From SHVO01 sp964576515 (GTDB lineage: Bacteria; Pseudomonadota; Alphaproteobacteria; Rhodospirillales; Rhodospirillaceae): a DNA stretch of 64,000 nt. Shown here piece by piece: positions 16,198-24,574 of the stretch (the first letter of the stretch is position 1; each line of letters starts with the position of its first letter). Under the pieces are notes generated by a model. The model did no database searches. It saw nothing but the letters and a program-made list of their open reading frames with translations, and was not told the DNA's origin. The stretch spans positions 124,001-188,000 of the forward strand of contig CAZNUW010000008.1 in NCBI GenBank assembly GCA_964576515.1, in the 5' to 3' direction. The translations under genes and the position numbers were made by a program.

Positions 16198-17709
16198 TCA
16201 AGCTAGGCCGATGGCGACCATTTCCCGGCGCAAGGCAATCCCTTCCTCATCGCTCAAGGCGGCCTCGCGCAGGTGTTTGATTTTCGCAACGGCGTCACGA
16301 TCTTCGGACAAGCGCCTATAGGCGGTCATCAACGTTTCAAAGTTTCGCATTCCGCGCTCGTGGGTCGCGCCATATCCCTTCACGAGACGCTGACATCCGG
16401 CGACCTCGACGGCCAAGCTGTAATTCCGCGGCGCGGCCTCGGTGACGGCGGTCAGCCAGGCATCGATATTTTTCATCTCGTTCTCAAAACGCAAAGACCG
16501 CCGACGAAAGCGCCCCATGCGCGCCACGACATAGAGGACGAGGAAGCCGCCGAGACTCGTGGTGGTGACCCGCCGCCCGTGACCAAACAGCCGCGTGAAG
16601 CCCGCGCGCAAACGCGGGCTACGGAGGATAAAGCGTCCCATTCCCGCCGGCAGCGCGTCGCAAAACTCCTCGACGCGCGGATGCATGAATTCCGAAACGC
16701 CGACGATCTGGCCGGGCGCCGCGCGCACCTCCTCACGCACCCGCGTAAACCGCGCGCTTCGCGTCTTCAGGTCCGCCACGCGGAAGACGTCCTCGAAAGT
16801 CATCCACAGCGCGAGATAACGCGCCGTTTCGCGCGTCAACTCCCATTCAGTGCGGGCGCCGCCGCACTGTTTATCGACCGCGGCCACCGCCGCCAGGCGG
16901 CCGAGATACTCCTCGCCGTAGGCCGCGTCCTGATAGTCGACGACCTTCCGAAGGCCATGCTCGACTATATCCATCGTTTCCACAGGCAACATCGCCGCCG
17001 CTTTCGCCAGCAACGCACGTCCCGCCGCCGATGCTCCGGACGCGGATTTCTTGGCTACAGCCTCACCCGGACGCATCGCATTACGCGCCCCGTCATACCC
17101 GGCGGCGAACGCGGCAAGACTGGCGTCCCGGCCGCGGCTATCGGCGTTGATGATGTCTTCATAGACCTTGCGTGGGAACGGCAATGCGCCCGACCCCGCG
17201 ATCGCGCCGAATAATGTGGCGCTGATCACGCTGCCCTTCTGACGCGCAATCTCTTCCATATCGAAAAACAGGGTGTTCTTCGCGCGCGCGGCGGCGGCTT
17301 CCAGAATTTGCGTTCCATCCGCGCGGCCGTCCCCCATCGCGCTTTTTTCACTGATGGCGTAAATGCGATGCGAGGACGCGATCAACGTCGTGCGGTCGGG
17401 CGTGACCAGCCCGCGCATCATCGCGCGACCAGCCTCCATGAGCTCCGCGGCGACCACAATATCAACGTTACCCGGCACCGGCATCAACGCCAGGACAGGA
17501 TCCTTACCGGCGGCTTTCGCGGCCGCTTCGGGGAACAACTCGATGTAATAGATCGTGGCGCCCGTGCGCTGGGCGACACCTTGCACGGACGTCCCTTGCA
17601 CGAAGTACCCGGAGTGTTCCGCGACTTCGATCAGCCAATCCGCCAGCGTGCCGCCGCCCTGGCCGCCGAGGGCCATCACCGCAATCGTGATCGGCTTTTG
17701 CGTATTCAT
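16198..17709 (-). CDS. iorB: Indolepyruvate ferredoxin oxidoreductase, beta subunit, long form
   Basis: 503 aa. The N-terminal ~200 residues are the gamma-type domain of 2-oxoacid:ferredoxin oxidoreductases (AVMALGGQGGGTLADWL; QGTSVQGVAQRTGATIYYIE). The C-terminal ~290 residues are an extra helical domain (DUF6537-like), found in the long IorB forms of proteobacteria. With IorA it decarboxylates an aryl-pyruvate to the arylacetyl-CoA and reduces ferredoxin. It starts five bases after iorA. Substrate is named from the family; other aryl-pyruvates are possible. Confidence 0.87.
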   Translation of the reverse strand: MNTQKPITIAVMALGGQGGGTLADWLIEVAEHSGYFVQGTSVQGVAQRTGATIYYIELFPEAAAKAAGKDPVLALMPVPGNVDIVVAAELMEAGRAMMRGLVTPDRTTLIASSHRIYAISEKSAMGDGRADGTQILEAAAARAKNTLFFDMEEIARQKGSVISATLFGAIAGSGALPFPRKVYEDIINADSRGRDASLAAFAAGYDGARNAMRPGEAVAKKSASGASAAGRALLAKAAAMLPVETMDIVEHGLRKVVDYQDAAYGEEYLGRLAAVAAVDKQCGGARTEWELTRETARYLALWMTFEDVFRVADLKTRSARFTRVREEVRAAPGQIVGVSEFMHPRVEEFCDALPAGMGRFILRSPRLRAGFTRLFGHGRRVTTTSLGGFLVLYVVARMGRFRRRSLRFENEMKNIDAWLTAVTEAAPRNYSLAVEVAGCQRLVKGYGATHERGMRNFETLMTAYRRLSEDRDAVAKIKHLREAALSDEEGIALRREMVAIGLA

Positions 17710-17714
17710 GGCGC

Positions 17715-19853
17715 CTACACCGCGTAACGGGCGCGCCGCGCATCAGCGCGACGTTGCAGCCATCCGATGATTCCCAAGCGCACCTTGGCCGCCGTCCGCT
17801 CCCACCAGGTCGGATTGAAGACGAGGTCGGCGCGGTAGAACGACGGGCACAATACCGCCGCATGGGCGGTCTCACCGCAATGACCGCATCCGACGCAATC
17901 GTTGTTCACCGACGCGACGGGATCGCGACGCAACGGATCCGGGTTGTCCTTGATCGTGAGCGAGGGACAGCCGGACAACCGGATGCAACTGTGATCCCCG
18001 GTACACGTGTCGGCGTCGACCCCGAAGCGCTCGCGCACCACCCGCTTACCTTCCTTGATCTGCTTCGCTATCTGTGGCTTCACGCGGCGCTGCTTGTTCA
18101 GCATGCACTCCGATTGCGCGACGATGACTTTCGGTCCTTTTTGTTTCGTCGTCAGGGCGTCCTTCAAGGTCTCGCGCATGGCCTGAAGGTCGTATGTGCG
18201 CACCACCTTCAACCAATCGACGCCGATATTGCGGATGGCGCGCGCGATGGGGTGGTTGCCGCTGCGCGACCTCGGCGCGAAGCGCGACGAGAGAATGTCC
18301 TGTCCACCCGTCGCCGCGGCGTAGTTGTTGTCGATCACAACAAGCAGGTTGTCGGTCTTGTTGAAGACGGCGTTACCAACGCCGCTCGTCAATCCGTTGT
18401 GCCAAAACCCGCCGTCGCCCATCATCGAGATGGTGCGCTTCTTCGCCGTTGCGTCGTTCAAGGCCGAGGCGCCCGCCCATCCCAGGCCGTAACCCATCGT
18501 CGTGTTGCCGAGATTGAACGGCGGAAGGATGGAGAAAAGATTACAGCCGATATCGCAACTGATGTGATGGCGGCCCAGTTCCTTCTCCACCATCTTCATG
18601 GCGGTGAATACGGGACGCTCCGGGCATCCCGTGCATAAACCCGCCGGACGCGGCGGCACGACCTTTGCGAGGTCGGGTGTATTGGGAAGCGCCGGCGGCG
18701 CGTTCGGGATATCGCCGGCCAAATGCGGCGCATACTTCGCCGCGAATTTGTCGAATCCTTCGATCATCGCCTGGCCGGTATATTCGCCGGCGCGGGGCAA
18801 AACTTCCTTACCGACGATGCGTGTCTGGAGATCGGCGCGGCGCAGGATGGTATTGAGTTCGTGCTCGATGAACTCGGGCTGGCCCTCTTCAACAAGCAGC
18901 ACCGCTTTTTTGTCGGCGCAGAAGCCCACGACTTCGCTATCGATCAGCGGGTAGGTGACGTTGAGGACGTAGATGGGAATCTTGCTTTCACCGAAGCTAT
19001 CCGAGAGGCCGCGCATCTCGAGCGCGCGGATCAAGGTGTTGTACAGGCCGCCCTGCACGACGATCCCAACGTTGCTCATCGCGCCGCCCAGGAATTCATT
19101 CAGCTTGTGCGCCTTGATGAAGTCGACAGCCGCGGGCCAGCGTTTATTGATCTTCTCGTGCTCATGCAGATAGTTCGCCGGCGGAAGCACGATTCGATTT
19201 ACGTCGCGCTCCGGGTTCTCCATCGCGTCCTTTAAGCCGAAAGGCGCGCGCACGTTGTCCTTCGCCGTGAACCTCCCATAGACATGGCAAGCGCGCACAC
19301 GCAGTTCCAACATAACAGGCGTGTTGGAGGCTTCCGACAGCTCGAACGCCTTCTCCACGGTATTCACGATGGAGGTGAGATTTGGCCGCGGGTCCAACAG
19401 CCACATCTGCGACTTCATGGCGAACGCATGCGTGCGTTCCTGCATGATCGAAGACCCTTCGCCATAGTCTTCGCCGACGATGATGACCGCACCGCCCTTC
19501 ACGCCGCCGGATGCGACGTTGGCGAGCGCATCGGACGCGACGTTGGTGCCGACCGTGGACTTCCACGTGACGGCGCCACGCAAGGGGTAGTTGACGGAGG
19601 CGGCCAGCATGGCCCCGGCGGCCGCCTCGCTGGCCGAGGATTCAAAGTGAATCCCAAGTTCTTCCATGATCTCGCGGGCATCGCCCAGCACATCCATGAG
19701 ATGCGAGATCGGCGAACCCTGATATCCGCCGACATAGGAAATGCCCGATTGCAGCAAAGCCTTGGTCACCGCGAGGATACCCTCACCGCGGAATTCGGCG
19801 CCGGCGCCGACCCGCAGTTGCTGAACTTCCTTCGCGAATGACCGCTCCGCCAT
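17715..19853 (-). CDS. iorA: Indolepyruvate ferredoxin oxidoreductase, alpha subunit
   Basis: 712 aa, usual length. N-terminal pyrimidine-binding domain with ESSASEAAAGAMLAASVNYP and GAVTWKSTVGTNVASDAL; the thiamine diphosphate site is MGDGGFWHNG followed by DNNYAAATGGQ. The C-terminus carries two iron-sulfur cysteine clusters (CTGDHSCIRLSGCPS and CVGCGHCGETAHAAVLCP). Together with IorB it makes indoleacetyl-CoA from indolepyruvate plus CoA, passing electrons to ferredoxin. Second gene of the operon cyclase-iorA-iorB (11-bp gap to the cyclase gene). Confidence 0.93.
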   Translation of the reverse strand: MAERSFAKEVQQLRVGAGAEFRGEGILAVTKALLQSGISYVGGYQGSPISHLMDVLGDAREIMEELGIHFESSASEAAAGAMLAASVNYPLRGAVTWKSTVGTNVASDALANVASGGVKGGAVIIVGEDYGEGSSIMQERTHAFAMKSQMWLLDPRPNLTSIVNTVEKAFELSEASNTPVMLELRVRACHVYGRFTAKDNVRAPFGLKDAMENPERDVNRIVLPPANYLHEHEKINKRWPAAVDFIKAHKLNEFLGGAMSNVGIVVQGGLYNTLIRALEMRGLSDSFGESKIPIYVLNVTYPLIDSEVVGFCADKKAVLLVEEGQPEFIEHELNTILRRADLQTRIVGKEVLPRAGEYTGQAMIEGFDKFAAKYAPHLAGDIPNAPPALPNTPDLAKVVPPRPAGLCTGCPERPVFTAMKMVEKELGRHHISCDIGCNLFSILPPFNLGNTTMGYGLGWAGASALNDATAKKRTISMMGDGGFWHNGLTSGVGNAVFNKTDNLLVVIDNNYAAATGGQDILSSRFAPRSRSGNHPIARAIRNIGVDWLKVVRTYDLQAMRETLKDALTTKQKGPKVIVAQSECMLNKQRRVKPQIAKQIKEGKRVVRERFGVDADTCTGDHSCIRLSGCPSLTIKDNPDPLRRDPVASVNNDCVGCGHCGETAHAAVLCPSFYRADLVFNPTWWERTAAKVRLGIIGWLQRRADARRARYAV

Positions 19854-19864
19854 GCGTTCCTCCC

Positions 19865-20647
19865 TTAACCGGGAATTAGCGCGAGGACGCGCAACGGGCT
19901 ACCCGAACCATCAGCGATCTTGAGCGGCGCGGCGACGACGAAAGCCCCGGTCGCGGGCAGAAGATCGAGATTCATAAGACATTGGAGACCGTAACGACCC
20001 GCGCCGTGGAAGATCGCATGAGCCGGATACGGCGGATCGAATGCGAAGGCCTGACCGGAGTCGGTGCCGATGGTCTCGACGCCGAAGCCGTGTGCATCGC
20101 GCTTCTCAACCATAAACCGGACAGCATCCGGATCCGGGCCCGGCGTATGCGGACCGTCGGCGCCACGATTGGTATAGGCATCGCCGGTGCGCTTGGACCA
20201 GTCGGTGCGGAACAGAATCCAACTGCGCGGCGGGATACGGCCGTGCTTGGCCTCCCAAGCCTCGAGCACGCCGACCGTGAGCGTGAAGTCGGGATTGGCC
20301 GCGGCTTCCTTGGAACAATCGATCACCACCGCCGGCGCCATGAAGTCCTTCGGCGCGATGGTATCGAGCGCGTTGTTCGGCAGGTCTTTGCCGGTGATCC
20401 AGTGGATCGGCGCATCGAAGTGCGTGCCGGTGTGTTCACTGACGGTGAAGTTGTTCCAGTACCAGGCCACGCCGCGTTCATCGTAGCGGCTGATTTCCTC
20501 GACCTTGAAGCCGGAGCACTGGCCGAAATTCGGCGGGAGAACGAGGGTGGGCGTGTCGGGCGACAAGGTCTGCGTAAGATCGATCACCTTGATGCCGCCA
20601 TTCGTCAGAAGCTCAGCAAACGCGCCTAGAACCTTAGAACCGTCCAT
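19865..20647 (-). CDS. Cyclase-family metal hydrolase (kynurenine formamidase / isatin hydrolase type)
   Basis: 260 aa. The metal-binding motif HTGTHFDAPIH gives His72, His76, Asp78 and His82 as ligands; VIDLTQTLSPDTP begins the domain and FRTDWSKR is the second conserved segment. This family includes KynB, which removes formate from N-formylkynurenine, and isatin hydrolase. Being first in the operon with iorAB, it probably acts on an indole-derived amide. Deformylation of a ring-opened indole product would fit the PrnB-like enzyme at 2840; isatin hydrolysis is an alternative. Specificity cannot be read from the sequence alone. Confidence 0.87.
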   Translation of the reverse strand: MDGSKVLGAFAELLTNGGIKVIDLTQTLSPDTPTLVLPPNFGQCSGFKVEEISRYDERGVAWYWNNFTVSEHTGTHFDAPIHWITGKDLPNNALDTIAPKDFMAPAVVIDCSKEAAANPDFTLTVGVLEAWEAKHGRIPPRSWILFRTDWSKRTGDAYTNRGADGPHTPGPDPDAVRFMVEKRDAHGFGVETIGTDSGQAFAFDPPYPAHAIFHGAGRYGLQCLMNLDLLPATGAFVVAAPLKIADGSGSPLRVLALIPG

Positions 20648-20805
20648 CGCCCTCTCCTTTTGTGACTACCGCCAGGTTGTCGCTATGAAAAAATTATTAC
20701 CAACTTCAAATGATTTTGCAATTACCAACACATAGAGATGCGCGGCCGGCTTCGCGGCCGTTTGAACCCCTTGCGCTGCGGCTTGGCGATAGTTTAAGCG
20801 AAATT
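20648..20805. promoter_or_regulatory. Divergent promoter region between the cyclase-ior operon and marR
   Basis: 158 bp. Contains the only AT-rich stretch of this interval (20684-20730) with a direct repeat ATTACCAAC at 20696-20704 and 20721-20729, 25 bp apart, and an imperfect inverted repeat AAAATTAT...AATGATTTT around it. This is probably the operator of the neighbouring MarR. It does not match the ATTTTA-N4-TAAAAT motif well. Confidence 0.45.
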
Positions 20806-21345
20806 ATGAAGATGAGCAGACGAAAGAATGATCCGAGCGCGGGAAATTTCTCGCTCGACGATTACCCGTTCTACCTGATGACCCGCGTTATGGCGGCCTA
20901 CTATGGATTGTTGGAGGACGCCCTCAAGAAAGTAGGGGTCGACCAACCCCGCTGGCGCGTCCTAATGATTCTTGGGGCGAAAAACCCCAGTAATATGAGC
21001 GAGCTATCCGAACGGGCGGTCATCAAAAACTCGACCATGACACGCCTGATCCAGCGGATGCAGGTCCAGGGCCTGGTCCGCAACGCGCCAAATCCCGACG
21101 ATAACCGAATTTCAGAGGTTTACTTGACACCGATGGGCCGCACGCATCTCGAAATGGTGCGTGACGTGGGCGGACAGATCTTCCGTCGCGCGTTCGATTC
21201 CGCCGCGCCCGGCGCCGCCGATGCGCTCGTCAAAGCTCTGAAGGCGGTTCATGGCAATCTGACGCGCTCTTTCATCTCGCCCCCCTCGCCGAAAGCCGGC
21301 GCGGCGAAGAAGAAGAAGGCCAGCGCGAGGAACGCGCGCCGCTAG
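20806..21345 (+). CDS. MarR-family regulator, distinct lineage
   Basis: About 179 aa. Winged-helix core with WRVLMILGAKNPSNMSELSE and recognition region KNSTMTRLIQRMQVQGLV; the wing contains DDNRISEVYLTPMG. C-terminal tail is Lys/Ala-rich. It lacks the WLRLLTCT and VSNGNVTG signatures of the other two MarR proteins here, so it probably reads another ligand or site. ATG 20806 or 20812 are possible starts; an upstream ATG at 20710 is open but has no ribosome binding site. Divergent from the cyclase-ior operon and convergent, overlapping by two bases, with the acyl-CoA dehydrogenase gene. Confidence 0.85.
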   Translation: MKMSRRKNDPSAGNFSLDDYPFYLMTRVMAAYYGLLEDALKKVGVDQPRWRVLMILGAKNPSNMSELSERAVIKNSTMTRLIQRMQVQGLVRNAPNPDDNRISEVYLTPMGRTHLEMVRDVGGQIFRRAFDSAAPGAADALVKALKAVHGNLTRSFISPPSPKAGAAKKKKASARNARR

Positions 21346-22499
21346 GACTGCGCGGCGAGCAACTGACGAGCGATAACCACTTTCTGGACTTCGCTCGCCC
21401 CCTCGTAGATCCGCAGCGCACGTATTTCACGGTAGAGCTTTTCGACCGTCACGCCCGAGACCACACCCATGCCGCCGAAGATCTGCACAGCCTTGTCGAT
21501 GACGTGCTGGGCGTGGTCCGTCGCATAGAGCTTGGCCATGGCGGCTTCGCGTGTAACACGGTCTTTACCCGAGTCCTTCGTCCAGGCGGCGCGGTAAACC
21601 AGCAGGGCGCTGGCGTCGACATCCAACGCCATCTCGGCAAGATAGGCCTGCATCATCTGAAGATCGAACAGCGGCGCACCGAACAAGTGGCGCTGCGAGG
21701 CGTGGCGCAAAGCTTCGTCGAGCGCGCGGCGCGCGAACCCAAGGGCGGCGGCGGCGACGGTGGAACGAAACACATCAAGCGTGGCCATCGCGATCTTGAA
21801 TCCCTGCCCCGGCGCGCCGATGAGATTTTCTTTGGGAATCCGGCAGTTCTCGAATCGCAGCGTGCCAAGCGGATGCGGCGCAACGATGTTGATCCGCTCG
21901 CTGACCGAAAACCCGGGCGTGGTCGCATCCACGATAAAGGCCGATAGGCCCTTCGCGCCCGGCGCCTCACCCGTGCGCGCGAATACGCAATAGAAATCGG
22001 CGATGCCGCCGTTGGAAATCCATGTTTTCTCGCCGTTCAAGACGTAGCCGCCATCACGCGCCTCGGCGACGGTCGCCAAAGACGCAACATCCGATCCGGC
22101 CGTCTTTTCCGACAGCGCAAAGGCAGCGATCTTATCGCCGCGCGCGACCGCCGTGAGATACGCCTCACGTTGCGCCGGCGAACCAAAGAGGCTGATCGGG
22201 CCGCTTCCCAAGCCTTGCATCGCGAAGGCGAAATCGGCGAGGCTGGACTGATAGGCCAAATGCTCACGCAACAGGCATAGGGTCCGCACGTCCATGGGCC
22301 GTCCGGCGTCCGGCACGGCGTGTTTCAACCATGCCGCCGCGCCGAGTTTCCGCACCAGCGCTTTGCACGTTCCGTCGGCGTCCGCCTCGTCGCCCTTCAG
22401 GCTGGCCGCTTCGCCCTCGATCCACGCCTGGAGGCCCGCGGCGAACTCCCGGTGGCGATCATCGAAGAACGGCCAGGTAAGAAAGGTCCGGTCCGGCAT
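21342..22499 (-). CDS. Acyl-CoA dehydrogenase
   Basis: 385 aa. FAD-binding and substrate motifs: AFALSEKTAGSDVASLA, YVLNGEKTWISNGGIADFY, and the C-terminal IYEGASEVQKVVIARQLL with the catalytic Glu. It oxidises a saturated acyl-CoA ester to the enoyl-CoA. The start ATG 22499 overlaps the stop of the hydratase gene by one base (TGATG). Last gene of the five-gene operon from 25771. In the proposed pathway it could act on the non-aromatic CoA ester formed by the monooxygenase/reductase. Confidence 0.93.
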   Translation of the reverse strand: MPDRTFLTWPFFDDRHREFAAGLQAWIEGEAASLKGDEADADGTCKALVRKLGAAAWLKHAVPDAGRPMDVRTLCLLREHLAYQSSLADFAFAMQGLGSGPISLFGSPAQREAYLTAVARGDKIAAFALSEKTAGSDVASLATVAEARDGGYVLNGEKTWISNGGIADFYCVFARTGEAPGAKGLSAFIVDATTPGFSVSERINIVAPHPLGTLRFENCRIPKENLIGAPGQGFKIAMATLDVFRSTVAAAALGFARRALDEALRHASQRHLFGAPLFDLQMMQAYLAEMALDVDASALLVYRAAWTKDSGKDRVTREAAMAKLYATDHAQHVIDKAVQIFGGMGVVSGVTVEKLYREIRALRIYEGASEVQKVVIARQLLAAQS

Positions 22500-23335
22500 C
22501 AGTTTCCCTCGAACACAGGTTTCTTCTTGGCCGCGAAAGCTTCGTAGGCGCGCGTGAAATCGGCGGTCTGCATGCAGATCGCCTGCGCCTGCGCCTCGGC
22601 TTCGATGGCCACGTCGAGGCTCATCGCCCACTCGGTGTTCAATTGGTTCTTCGTCATGGCGTGGGCGAACGACGGGCCCGCGGCCAAGGTCCGGGCCATG
22701 TCCCGCGCGGTTTCAATCAACTGCTCCGGCGCGACCAATTTATTGAAGAAGCCCCAACGTTCGCCTTCGTCGGCGGACATAGAGCGCCCCATATAGAGAA
22801 GCTCGGCAGCGCGGCCTTGACCGATGATGCGCGGCAAGATCGCGCAGGCGCCCATGTCGCATCCCGCGAGACCGACGCGCGTAAAAAGGAAAGCGGTCTT
22901 CGCGGTCGGGGTTGCAACGCGAAGGTCAGAAGCCATCGCCATGATCGCCCCGGCGCCGGCGCAAACGCCGTCCACGGCGGCAATGATAGGCTGTGGACAG
23001 CCGCGCATCGCCTTCACGAGATCCCCGGTCATGCGGGTAAAATCCAGAAGCCCGCGCATATCCATCTTCGTCAGCGGTGCGATGATATCGTGGACATCGC
23101 CGCCGGAGCAGAAATTGCCCTCCGCGCCGCTTATGACGACGACCTTCACGAGATCCGGCGCATAGACCAGATCGCGGAAGAGATCGCGCAGCTCGGCGTA
23201 GGACTCGAAGGTCAGCGGATTCTTGCGCTCGGGCCGGTTCAGCGTGATTTCCGCCACGCCGTCCGCCAGAGTCCATTTGAAGTGTTGCGCTTGATAGCCG
23301 GCCATCTTGGCCGACCGGTCACCACCGACGCGCAT
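22499..23335 (-). CDS. Enoyl-CoA hydratase/isomerase family protein
   Basis: 278 aa. Crotonase fold: oxyanion-hole segments NFCSGGDVHDI and GVCAGAGAIMAMASDLRVA. The usual catalytic glutamates are not at the expected place: the segment reads VGLAGCDMGACAILPRIIG, where Asp may act instead. Such variants occur in crotonases that hydrate or hydrolyse ring ketones rather than straight enoyl-CoA. The start overlaps the MarR stop by one base. Confidence 0.9.
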   Translation of the reverse strand: MRVGGDRSAKMAGYQAQHFKWTLADGVAEITLNRPERKNPLTFESYAELRDLFRDLVYAPDLVKVVVISGAEGNFCSGGDVHDIIAPLTKMDMRGLLDFTRMTGDLVKAMRGCPQPIIAAVDGVCAGAGAIMAMASDLRVATPTAKTAFLFTRVGLAGCDMGACAILPRIIGQGRAAELLYMGRSMSADEGERWGFFNKLVAPEQLIETARDMARTLAAGPSFAHAMTKNQLNTEWAMSLDVAIEAEAQAQAICMQTADFTRAYEAFAAKKKPVFEGN

Positions 23336-23805
23336 CAATGCACTCCCTTTAACTTGCTCAATTGGGTCATCAGGCTCCGGATGTCGCGGTCGGAAAGCGG
23401 ATCGAGCATTTGATTGATCCAGCCTTCATGCGCCGCTGCAATGGCCTTGAATTGGCGCCGCCCGGCCGCGGTCAGGCGTACATACTGCACCCTGCGATCC
23501 TTCGCGCGGCGGCGTTCAACAAGTCCGTCTTTCACAAGACGGCTGACGACGCCGGTCACGTTCCCGTTGGAAACAAGCAGCCACTTCGACAACTCACCCA
23601 TGGTCAGGTCGCCGTCCGCGCGCGCCAAAGCCGCCATGACGTCGAATCGCGGCAGCGTCGTGCTGAACTGCGACCGCAGCCGGTTGGAGATCAAGTTCTC
23701 GACTTTGATCGTACAGGTCAGGAGCCTGAGCCAGAGCTTGAGTTTGCCGTGATCTTCGGCCGTTCCCTCAAGCTTTTCGCTGACCGCGCGCAGATCGCGG
23801 ATCAT
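23335..23805 (-). CDS. MarR-family regulator, copy 2, inside the catabolic operon
   Basis: 156 aa from ATG 23805, which overlaps the SDR stop (ATGA). Shares LWLRLLTCT, FDVMAALARADGDLTMGELS, WLLVSNGNVTGVVSRLV and HEGWIN with the regulator at 11603, so the two are recent paralogues or orthologue-like partners. Position in the middle of the operon means that it is made together with the enzymes. Likely to bind the palindromes at 25799-25853 (inferred). Confidence 0.88.
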   Translation of the reverse strand: MIRDLRAVSEKLEGTAEDHGKLKLWLRLLTCTIKVENLISNRLRSQFSTTLPRFDVMAALARADGDLTMGELSKWLLVSNGNVTGVVSRLVKDGLVERRRAKDRRVQYVRLTAAGRRQFKAIAAAHEGWINQMLDPLSDRDIRSLMTQLSKLKGVH

Positions 23806-24572
23806 GACATGACCTCGCCGCCGGCAATGGGAATCGCTTGTCCGGTCACGGAAGTGCTTGTGGCTTCGCAGAGCCACGCAACCGCCGCCGCCACTTCGGC
23901 GGGCGTGATCAAACGTTTCTGAGGGTTCTTCGCCGCGAGGACGGCGCGCGCTTCGGCTTCCGACATGCTCTTATGGGCTCGGATATTGCTGACCGCCTGC
24001 GCCGCCATATCCGTGTCGGTATACCCGGGGCAAACCGCGTTGATGGTGACGCCGCTGTCGGCGTATTCGAGCGCGAGCGCCCGGGTGAGGCCAATCAATC
24101 CGTGTTTCGCCGCCACGTAAGCGGCAGCGCCCTTATAGGCGATGAGCCCCGCGGTGCTTGCGACATTGACCACACGGCCCCATTTCGCCGTGATCATCCC
24201 CGGCAGCGCGGCTTGCACGCACAGGAACGCCCCCGTCAAATTGACGTCCAGCGTTTTGGTCCAATTGGCGAGATCGGTCTGCAAGAAAGGCCGCGGTTCG
24301 GCGGCCCCCGCGTTATTGATCAAGATCGCGACCGGGCCGAAAGTCTTGGTCGCGCGCTCCAGCGCCGACGCGATCGAGGCCTGGTCCGTGACATCCGCAA
24401 CCACCGCCTGGGCGCCCGGTAAAGTCGCGGCTTTCTTTTCGATTTTCTCGGCGTTCCGGCCGACGAGCGTAATACACGCCCCGCGGGCGGCAAGCGCGTC
24501 GGCGATGGCAGCGCCGATCCCACTGCCGCCGCCCGTAATCAGCGCATGTCGCCCGTCGAGGGTATTTTGCAT
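23802..24572 (-). CDS. Short-chain dehydrogenase/reductase
   Basis: 256 aa, classical SDR. NAD(P)-binding TGGGSGIG near residue 14, NNAG (~88), catalytic Ser in NVAST and Tyr/Lys in YVAAKHG. The acidic/basic pattern after the second strand (VGRNAEK) allows either cofactor. Family members oxidise 3-hydroxyacyl or cyclic hydroxyacyl-CoA esters. In this operon a 3-hydroxyacyl-CoA dehydrogenase role in the beta-oxidation of the ring product is likely. Confidence 0.9.
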   Translation of the reverse strand: MQNTLDGRHALITGGGSGIGAAIADALAARGACITLVGRNAEKIEKKAATLPGAQAVVADVTDQASIASALERATKTFGPVAILINNAGAAEPRPFLQTDLANWTKTLDVNLTGAFLCVQAALPGMITAKWGRVVNVASTAGLIAYKGAAAYVAAKHGLIGLTRALALEYADSGVTINAVCPGYTDTDMAAQAVSNIRAHKSMSEAEARAVLAAKNPQKRLITPAEVAAAVAWLCEATSTSVTGQAIPIAGGEVMS

Positions 24573-24574
24573 CG

